In this document: positions 56,247 to 64,000 of the stretch, one piece after another
Numbering within the stretch: the stretch's first letter is position 1
How the letters are laid out: each line of letters begins with the position of its first letter
Assembly: GCA_964030785.1 (NCBI GenBank)
Contig: OZ034968.1
Span: 41,023,186 to 41,087,185, forward strand
From: Siderastrea siderea
Lineage: Eukaryota; Cnidaria; Anthozoa; Scleractinia; Rhizangiidae
DNA: 64,000 nucleotides
Direction of reading: 5' to 3'
Translations under genes and position numbers: made by a program
Notes under the pieces: model-generated
What the model was told of the DNA's origin: nothing
Database searches by the model: none
What the model saw: only the letters and a program-made list of their open reading frames with translations

Positions 56247-57631
56247 GTTTATTTAATGAGGGTAACATAATTTACTGGTTGCCCAGTAGTTTGCAATATG
56301 GCCCTCCCTAATTTTACATAAAAAGGAAAAAAGAAAAGATATATGACGCGATAAAAACCAGAACCTAATTAACTACATACTATATTCTAATGACTAATAA
56401 TAATAACAAAAAATGGAGCTTTGTACTAATAAGATCGAAAAAAGGCTGCTAATTTCAAAGTGCTCTGAGGCAGCATTTTGGTTTAGTAGCTTCTGCCGTA
56501 TTTTTCCTATAAATTGTTTATGTGATGTTATGTTACGAATGGAAACATCAACATTACTCCAAAGGCGAATTGCACTTGTATGGAACGTCCTGCAACCTGA
56601 AACTCTCTTGTACTTAGGCAGAACTAGGTTGTTCTTAGTGGTAGCTTCCAAAAAGAGCATTCAATGAATGTGTGGTCAATGGAGTCGTTTAGTCCGCAGT
56701 ATATGCATTCATCATCCTTCTTGATACCAAATTTGAATAATTCTCTCTTCGTTACTATAATTCTATGTATGAACTTGAAGTGAAACTCTTTGAGTTTATT
56801 TTCCTTACAAACATTTTTCAGCGACTTGAAGATCCTACACCAGGAATCTTCGTTTAGAGAGAGACTTTTACTCCACCGTTTGGCGCCAGTTTGATTGTAT
56901 GTATGCGTTTTGTCATTAAGTAATTGGTAAAAATCTTTTGACTTAGCTTTTCCCAGATTAATTTGTACAGTGTCATTCAAGTTGAAGATTTTATTATTGC
57001 TTGTGAAATATAGCTTGTTAAAGGTGGCAGTATCTTTCGCCTTTGTCAATAAACGGTTCGGTATTGCGCTAATTATTTGATAATACTGAAGAAAGTTAGT
57101 TTGGCATCCGTATTTATCAGAGAACTCCTTGAAAGTTTAGAAGTTTCCATCATTTTTAAGAAGGTCTTTAATAGAGACAACTCCTTTCTTGAACCATTCA
57201 TTGATATATACTGGCTTCCCGTCAACTAGTATGTCTTTGTTGTTGAATAGAACTATATCTTGTGATTGGTCATAGCCATAGAGAGTTTTCAATTCATTGA
57301 AAGAGTCGAGTACATTTTTATAAAAAACGGGTAGTTGGTTGAAATACTTCGCATTATAGTTGCACCTCAGTATAAAATCTAGACCTCCCATTTTTCTGAA
57401 GAAATGGTTTGGAACTGTGCACCAACTCCTCTTGCCTGTGGCCAGTAATCGAGCGATCCAAGCAAGATTGAGCGATTTGAACATTTGTCCTATATCAGTC
57501 ATGCGTAATTCACCTTTACTGATATCTTGATAGAGTCCTGATCTTTTTATTTTGTCTTTCTTCTTTTTCCAAAGAAATTTAAAACATTTTGTTTTAACAA
57601 TGTCTTCGCGATTGCATACTACATCTATCAC
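56207..57631 (-). mobile_element. 5'-truncated L1/Tx1-like LINE, C-terminal part of the polyprotein
   Basis: One minus-strand frame runs from 57631 to 56624, broken only by a TAA at 57137-57139. It reads CFKFLWKKKKDKIKRSGLYQ, LRMTDIGQMFKSLNLAWIAR, the region after reverse transcriptase. Then WCRIFKSLKNVCKENKLKEF, HFKFIHRIIVTKRELFKFGI and CIYCGLNDSIDHTFIECSFW, a Cys/His cluster (CxxC, H, C) typical of the C-terminus of L1-like LINEs. A 3' untranslated part follows and ends in a (TTA)n tail at 56207-56246, as expected for target-primed insertion. The 5' part is missing, so the copy is inert. Confidence 0.8.
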
Positions 57632-57831
57632 ATTTTGAACAGTCTCTCTCTCGCTCCAGGGGATGGGAAGAATAAAACCCTACGAACGAAGCTGGAACTG
57701 CACATGTAGTTGCCTTCCACAAGGGTATCGCTCTGCCCTCTCCGAGTTACAACACATGAGACCGCATACTTTTTATACCCTTTATCCATCCTATATCTTA
57801 GAATCTATACCATTTACATTTCCTCTCAAAG

Positions 57832-57905
57832 TACATTCATACCAAGACTAAAACCACGGACCCTCAGGCCGAAAGTCCGATGGGGTAAAACCTAGACCAC
57901 CCGGC
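57832..57905 (-). mobile_element. tRNA-like head fragment (weak)
   Basis: The minus strand reads GGAGGCCGGGTGGTCTAG, an A-box-like word, and GGGTCCGTGGTTTTAGTC where a B box would be. Adjoins the truncated LINE. Confidence 0.35.
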
Positions 57906-57934
57906 CTCCACAGAAAGGGTAAAGCGATATGCTG

Positions 57935-58640
57935 TAATGCGTGTCTGTTTTTTCGTTTCGTGCAGCACATGAAATCGTACGCGAGTATCTAATAATCGTA
58001 CGATTTAGTTTCTGGCCATAAGGTATTAAGTTTTAAATTGAAAGGGAACTAAGCCATCTAATAACTATTCACGTTTCTTTGAAGAATAAATAATTGCAGG
58101 TGTGTTTGCGATGATTTTTTTCTCAACCAGCACAACATAATGAAAAAAATTGAGAGAAATGTAAAAAGTGCAGTAAATGTTTTTACTGAGTTTCAGAGAT
58201 ATGAACATAAGTCAGGAAAGCCAAAAAAGGAAAACGAAAGTAATTGACAAACGGACTAATACCATTCAGTATTTCTTTGTTCTCCTTTATGCAAGGATAA
58301 GTGCGTTTAAAATTCTTTATCCGATAACAAAGGAGGTTTTGATCGAAATGAGTTTGGCGTATTTCCCCACGCTCGACACCAATGACACTAACAATGGGGA
58401 TTCTAGCTACGGATGCTTAATTAGCATTTTGAATGAGTTTTTCCGCTTGACTTCGACTGTCCAAAGAGGGCTTAGTGTTATGGAAATTAAAGCTTATCGC
58501 AATTGATGTAATTCATCCTTGGAAAACAATTCAATCTACCGTATAAATTATCCGCTCTTTAAGGACCGAGGCGTGGAATGTCAGTAAGACGGCTTTGAAT
58601 TAATTGGCGAGCAGATGACAGTTGTTGCCACTCGAGAAAG
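57935..58640. repeat. Segmental duplication, copy 2
   Basis: Colinear with 40875-41590 (see there). Words shared include TTAAATTGAAAGGGA-like and GACCGAGGCGTGGAATG. The frame at 58177-58506 is not conserved in the other copy and is unlikely to be coding. Confidence 0.75.
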
Positions 58641-60750
58641 ACAAGGAAAATAAGAATCGTCTGCACCCAGGCTACCTGTATGCACGTAAATTAACCCCTT
58701 TTATAAAGTATCTTTGAGTAAAAATAATTCAGTTATACAGTGTGATTTCTGGTTAACGCTGCCAACCCCCGCCCCCCCTCAACACAAAGAAAGATAAGAG
58801 GCTTGTAGGCGATGCAATTTTTGAGCAAAAGAAAAAAAATTAAACCTACTTATACGGAAACGATTGATTTATATAGATAAAGCAATTGTTGTATTTTCTC
58901 CTCAAATGAACACAGAATTCTCTGTAAGCTTTCCTAAGTCCGTTTACAGTCACCAGAAGTCACAATAATTTTCTAGCAAGGTTTGGTCAAGTTGCCTCAC
59001 GTTACGTTCGCCGATTTTAGGTCCTCAAAGTCAGCAACTTTGGCAGTTTACTTAATCCTTCTCCACCCTTTTGTATACTGTTGTTTGCGTCATTGAGTTT
59101 AATATGGAGGATTATATTTGGCTTATTAGCCTTTCTAACAGCCTTGCTTTCAATATTAGGTTTTTAATCAACCTTTCAGATGTGGATGGTCCTACACAAA
59201 ACCTGTTTTGTTTTGTTTTTTTGTTTTTTTTTTGGACACTGATATGTAGATGATAAGCAGCTATAAAAAAACTTTTAATTACAATATTGGCCATCCATTT
59301 GCGTCCAAATAGTACCTATACACGATTGTTCAGAGGAAATATATGAAAGAATGACTTCAAGTAGCACAGGCTGAATTAAGAGAAAACAAGTGTTGAAGTC
59401 GCCTGTCACTGTAGGATATCATTTCACACTATACGATTTCCTTTAACACGGGCATGCCCAAGAACTGAACAGTCCTGACTGTCTGCTTTGTAGAGTTAGT
59501 CTTTCTGGTAGAAGATAAAGCATAATTCAGAGCACGACTGTATTAATTCTTGCTGTCCCTGTAAGAGAAGTGTGAAAGAGTTGTCCATTACGAACATGAG
59601 CAAGTTGACCAAGTGGACTGTGTATTCTTTACATGAATAAAGGGGCTCGTCTCTAAAGAAACTGTGGTACTGCGTCGGTAGGGAAGTGAACTGACACTTA
59701 AATTTGGATTTATGAACTCAGTTATAAATTAAATTAGCCACCGTAAATTAATTCAAAAGCTGACCTTTTGAGCATTAAAACCTTAGTCAGAGCGCTAACG
59801 AGGGCTAACGGCGATTCGAAGAGCTAACTAAAAATGACAGCTTTTGAATTTCTTTGCGGTGGCCAATTTACCTTATCAACTCAGTTGATAAATTCCAATT
59901 TTTGTGTTTTCCTCATATTGAGCCAAAACTGCTGGACTTACACTTAAACGAACTCTTTCCCACTTACCTGGCCAGACCAGAATCCGGGTGGAGAGACGAA
60001 CGTTAAACGTTCATGTTTTCAAATTTATCCAAGCAACAACCACCAAAATACAGCGGCTTTTCGTGATTGAAATTTCTTTCAAAATATTGTTGTTCTTACA
60101 CTTTGTTGCTCACGAAGCTTGGTATTTCAAGACAATTACGTTTCGATGGGCATATTTACACAAATATGGACTTCCTGCTTAATTCTCGTACTAAATAACA
60201 CTTTTTTTTTCTTCTTTTGCTACACTTCACATGTTAAGATTATTTTTATTAATTTTGGATGATATCAAGTCAACTAAGGCAGTTTTCTGAAGTCCTGGAA
60301 AAATCAAGAAATCCAAGATGAGGATTTTTTGGAAATTGTGACTTAATTTCCAAATACGTTATTATATTCGATATGCTGCAACTTAAAGTAAATGTTTTTG
60401 AAACCTACTAAACACCGGTCAAGTTTCATTCTCATAGCATCAAAAGAGTAAAAGGAGAGCGGAAAGATACTCCCCTCCCCTCCCTCCAATAGGAGGAGGC
60501 AGGATCCTCCCCCTCCCATTTCCTTCACACTCCCAAAGGCCATAATAAAAGCTCTGTACGAATAGGTTTAAGACACATTACCAAGATACATAAGAAAATA
60601 TTCGTCACGGTAGCGAATTTAGAGAACATGGACATCTGAGGGATAAATTAGTAAATGGCTTAAATCCATCAGTCCCAGTCATGGCCTTTCTGTTTTGATC
60701 GTCCTGGTGAACATGAGAGAAGTCCCAAGCTTTCGTTTTGCAATTCTCTG
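58641..60750. other. No supported gene
   Basis: AT-rich with a palindromic-element copy at 59650-59900 (GAAACTGTGGTACTGCGTCG, then GCGGTGGCCAATTTACC). A C-rich/G-rich hairpin lies near 60470-60515. Confidence 0.35.
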
Positions 60751-61037
60751 TTATGTAACTTGAAAATAGCAGTATCCTTGTCGTGGGATGAAATCCTTTG
60801 CGTGCGTTAAGTGTTTGGCGGCGTTAAGCTCGCAGTTCGGAATCTTTCTTGAGTTGGCATTTTGGCTTGCCGACTCCACTTCTTTCCTTTTAAAGTTAAA
60901 TGATTGACAGTTTGAATCTCGTAAACATGACATCGCACAAGTAATTTCACTCGAAGTCCAGAAATCTTTTATCACGTGATTAAGCAAAGCCCAGTCCTTC
61001 TCCACTCTGAAATAAGCTTGAAGACTGTCCTTACCCT
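60751..61037 (-). CDS. PAN/apple-domain terminal exon
   Basis: Acceptor CTTATTCTAG. Reads EGKDSLQAYFRVEKDWALLN, CAMSCLRDSNCQSFNF, NCELNAAKHLTHAKDFIPRQ and GYCYFQVT, then TAA. The cysteine spacing and the C-x-FNF and NCELN motifs are typical of PAN domains in cnidarian secreted proteins. Confidence 0.8.
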
Positions 61038-62781
61038 CTAGAATAAGAAAAGCATACAATTAGTACATTCTTTAGTAGCTTAACAGAGCTTTAAACTGTA
61101 ACAAATAAAGCTGGTGTCATTGTAGCATAATCGGAAAGGAAATTTGAAAAGAAACATCCTAAGATTAGTTTACATAACTTTAACTGAGCCTCTTTAATGT
61201 TGCTGACTAGATCTTTTCTTACGAAAAACGTTTCCAAGATAGTTTTTTTAACTTATGAAATTTGAAAGAGAGTTTCTCCAAATTCATCAAAACTTATTGT
61301 TGCGAGATATCATCCCCTGAAAACATTGAAGTTAAGCTTTCTCGAAAAGAACCCTGTGACTGATGAAAGAAGCTTAGTTACAGAATCATTGCTACAATTA
61401 ACATACGCCCACTTTTTGCAAACAAGTAAATTAATAAGGATACCTTGATTATTAACATTCTTGCTAGATTTCTGTACGACTTGATTAGATTTTGTGGAGG
61501 AAATTAGAACTGCTGACGTAGCGCCTGACGTCATTACCGGCTCTGATGACGCAAATACTGGGGAAGAAAGTGGTGAAGTAACTTTCATAGATGACGTCAT
61601 CTTACTTGAACTTTGGGCCAGAATCAGTGGTGACGCTGTTGGTGCAGAGCGTGATGATAGCGGTGGTGATGACGTAGCCATTAATAACGTCATAATACTT
61701 GATGTTTTGACCACTGGTGATGACCCTACTAAATATAAAAATAATGGCTAATCAAAAAAGGAGGTAACCTTCCTAATAAGGTTGTATTTGCTTCAAAACA
61801 TATTTTGCATAGTCACGTCTATTTAATTACTGAAAATAGATCGATAAATCCCTTATTGAAGCTACATCTTACAGTCGGGCGACTGAATTACATGAGCTTT
61901 AAAATGTTACAACTAAAAATAGAATAAAAATAATACAAAAAAAACCTGGTTCATTAATCTTCTTGCTAGACTCCTTCGTGACATGATTAGACTCTGGGGA
62001 TGAAATTAGAATCCCAGACATAGTGACTGACGATGTCACTGGAGCCGATGAGTTACGTAATGAGGAAGATAGCAGTGGAGTAATTTTCATGGATGGCGTC
62101 ATTTTCCTTGAGCTTGGCGCCAGAACCAGTGGTGAAGGAGTTGCTGCTGATTGTGATGATAATGGTGACGATGACGTAGCTAATGATGACGTCATAATAC
62201 TTGATGTTTTGACCGCTGGTGATGAAACTGCTAAATATAAAAATAAAGGCTAGTCGAAGAGGTTTTAACCTGCAATGAAATGGCTTCTTAGAAAGGTTTT
62301 GGTTTCTTCAAAACATACAATGCACATTCAAATCTATTTATCTCTTTTTTTGTTTAGCTGCAACTTGAACAAAAATTTAAGTACCCACACAAAAACAAAC
62401 AGCAAAAGTGATATTGGCAGTACTTAAAAAATATTTCTGCAAATTAAAAACACCGTTTAAGTGCTAGTTGGGGTTTCGGTTTTTGGCAGGTTCAAACGGC
62501 TTGACGGATTGTTGGAGGGAGAGATGGACTGGGAAGGGTAGTCCACGATAAGAAAGTAAGAAAGCAAGAAAGAAAACAAGCAACTGTTCAGTAAATGTGA
62601 CAGGTTAACTTACCTTGAATATAGAATGTTGACCAGCTACAAGATACAGCGTTGCAGTCCTCTGTCTGTCTCGTCACCCGACCCGGTGGACATCTTTTTC
62701 CTGGCTTCACGTCCTTTTTGCATCCTTCACGAGAGCGTTGACCTGTCTCACACGAACAAGCTCCCCACTCTCCCCACTCTC
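60751..62781 (-). CDS. Extracellular modular protein: TSP1, Ser/Thr-rich repeats, PAN/apple
   Basis: Four minus-strand exons, 62614-62781, 61946-62230, 61444-61728 and 60751-61037, all enter in phase 1 with GT-AG sites and join without a stop. Order: a thrombospondin type 1 repeat, two Ser/Thr/Pro-rich segments of 95 residues each, then a PAN/apple domain and the stop. TSP1 and PAN domains are disulfide-bonded modules of secreted or surface proteins and bind matrix glycans or proteins. The Ser/Thr-rich stretch is a likely O-glycosylated spacer. The signal peptide and any earlier exons lie beyond 62782 or outside the window. Role is inferred only from the domains. A decayed relative lies at 37.4-40.8 kb. 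Confidence 0.75.
61444..61728 (-). CDS. Ser/Thr-rich exon, copy 2
   Basis: 285 bp, phase 1 to phase 1, donor CAAG|GTATCC. Reads VGSSPVVKTSSIMTLLMATS to SNQVVQKSSKNVNNQ. Clearly a tandem duplicate of 61946-62230, intron flanks included (TATATTTAG on both). Confidence 0.7.
61946..62230 (-). CDS. Ser/Thr-rich exon, copy 1
   Basis: 285 bp, phase 1 to phase 1. Reads AVSSPAVKTSSIMTSSLATS to SNHVTKESSKKINEP. Aligns without gaps with 61444-61728. The donor is weak (CCAG|GTTTTT). Confidence 0.7.
62614..62781 (-). CDS. Thrombospondin type 1 exon
   Basis: Acceptor ATTGTGTAG, donor AAG|GTAAGT, 168 bp. Reads GEWGEWGACSCETGQRSREG, CKKDVKPGKRCPPGRVTRQT and EDCNAVSC. The tryptophan pair, the RSR-type basic residue and the six-cysteine pattern are those of a TSP1 repeat. 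Confidence 0.85.
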
Positions 62782-64000
62782 CTACACAATATTTGAATAA
62801 CAAGGAATCCCTTTCAGGATGAAGTCTGGAGCAAGCTAATTGTATTTATCAGCATTTTGACATACGTTTTTATCTCGAAATCCTTTTGGGCCACGGCACT
62901 AAATGTGTACTTGCAAACCTTGTTTTGACACACAAGTTTGTCACACACTACACTGTCTAGAATTCTCTACACTACTTTAAAATCGTCTTTGTTTGTCGTG
63001 TAAGTGACATTTTATCAAAGAATGGTAAAAAAAAATGTCACACAAAGTCAAGAATAGTCTGAGGTAATTCCTTTAAGGTTAAGCAATGTTTTAATCGGAG
63101 TTTGTATAACTTTGAAAGGTCAGCAACATATAAAGACCCAAAGCTTTTTGTCCCGCAGTTTGACAACTGCTAAAGTTGCAATTACAAAGCTAACATCTAA
63201 CACAGCTGAAATAACTTCTTCAAGAGCTTTAAAAGGTCTCTCAACTTTTGAAAATGGCATTCTATGGCGTTGGGTCAACAAGTAATTGGTTTTAGAAATT
63301 TCAACATTTAAAATATTACGAATGATTCGAGCAATTGAATCTTATATTATGAAAAGATTATGATCATGTTTTAATTCAGTTGCCTTAGACATTAAAAAAA
63401 AATGGTCTGTGTCGTCTTCCTCCTAAGCGTGCACTAATTGCTTATGAAGAGGTTCTGTCAAAGCATTAATTGATTTTAAGGTAGCATGAAAGTCCATGTC
63501 TCTATTTCTTCAGATTTAAAGGACGAGTTTGCCATTTACGTTATAGTTTTGACGGTGGCGTATTGACTCTCACGATATGATTCCGGCATCTCTTATAACA
63601 GAAATAACTTTTGATAATAACATGTGATACGAAAAGATTTTAACGATATGCCTATTTGAATTCAACATGAACTAAACTGGCATTATAATGACATTTTTAT
63701 AAGCAAACTGACAACCATGGAAAATAAAGTTACCTGCACTTAAAAGTGTTTTTGTTTAGCCAGAAATAATAGTAACTGGAAAAACCAGCATAGATGAATC
63801 ATTCATTAAAAAGCCATAAAAATCAGATAATAAGTTCTTAATTTCTTTCTAATATTATAGGGATTAAAATTTTATTCCAGACCAGGCGAAATTGCAAAGG
63901 CAATGTCAAAATATATTTTGTATTTAATATAAGATAACGCAAACGTACAATTGTATGACCCATTGTGTTCGTATTAGTGTTGTATTGAAACAAAAACGAT
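62782..64000. other. Upstream part or intron of the TSP1/PAN gene
   Basis: AT-rich. I found no signal-peptide exon resembling that at 40747-40813. The first exons may lie outside the window. Confidence 0.4.

Noticed and set aside
58177..58506. 109-codon plus-strand frame
   Set aside because: It lies in the duplicated block. The copy at 40.9-41.6 kb does not keep the frame, and no domain is seen.

Overview
The window is animal nuclear DNA, very probably from an anthozoan cnidarian and most likely a stony coral. It is AT-rich, its genes are split by short GT-AG introns, and much of the space between exons is small inverted-repeat elements and decayed retrotransposons. There is no bacterial-style operon, no CRISPR array, and no complete tRNA or rRNA gene. 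The organism call is an inference from gene style and repeat families, not from an alignment.

Layout. 1-4 kb holds candidate exons of unrecognised genes on both strands. A broken Myc-like coding segment lies at 6.46-6.80 kb. From 9.9 to 13.5 kb there are nested retrotransposon remnants: a LINE on the minus strand, a LINE tail on the plus strand, and a Ty3/gypsy pol. From 17.7 to 24.9 kb a minus-strand gene of unknown family runs through a chain of very short phase-1 exons. A plus-strand gene begins at 26.4 kb; its first intron carries a 1.46 kb inverted-repeat element. 30-36 kb is mostly MITE-like elements and a SINE. 37.4-40.8 kb is a decayed minus-strand locus with signal-peptide exons and a frameshifted PAN/apple exon. 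48.1-55.0 kb is the best gene of the window, a seven-exon gamma-glutamyltransferase on the plus strand, lacking only its first (cytoplasmic) exon. 56.2-57.6 kb is the C-terminal part of an L1/Tx1-like LINE. 60.75-62.8 kb is a minus-strand extracellular protein gene: a thrombospondin type 1 exon, two duplicated Ser/Thr-rich exons and a PAN/apple exon.

How the parts relate. The two PAN loci look like members of one local family of secreted modular proteins built from phase-1 exons. A block upstream of the 40.8 kb signal exon recurs at 57.9-58.6 kb, which supports local duplication. Four short palindromic elements are each flanked by an exact 9-bp direct repeat, pointing to Mutator-like mobilisation. 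No obviously new defence or metabolic system is visible. The most unusual items are the Myc relic, the micro-exon gene and the duplicated PAN/TSR family.
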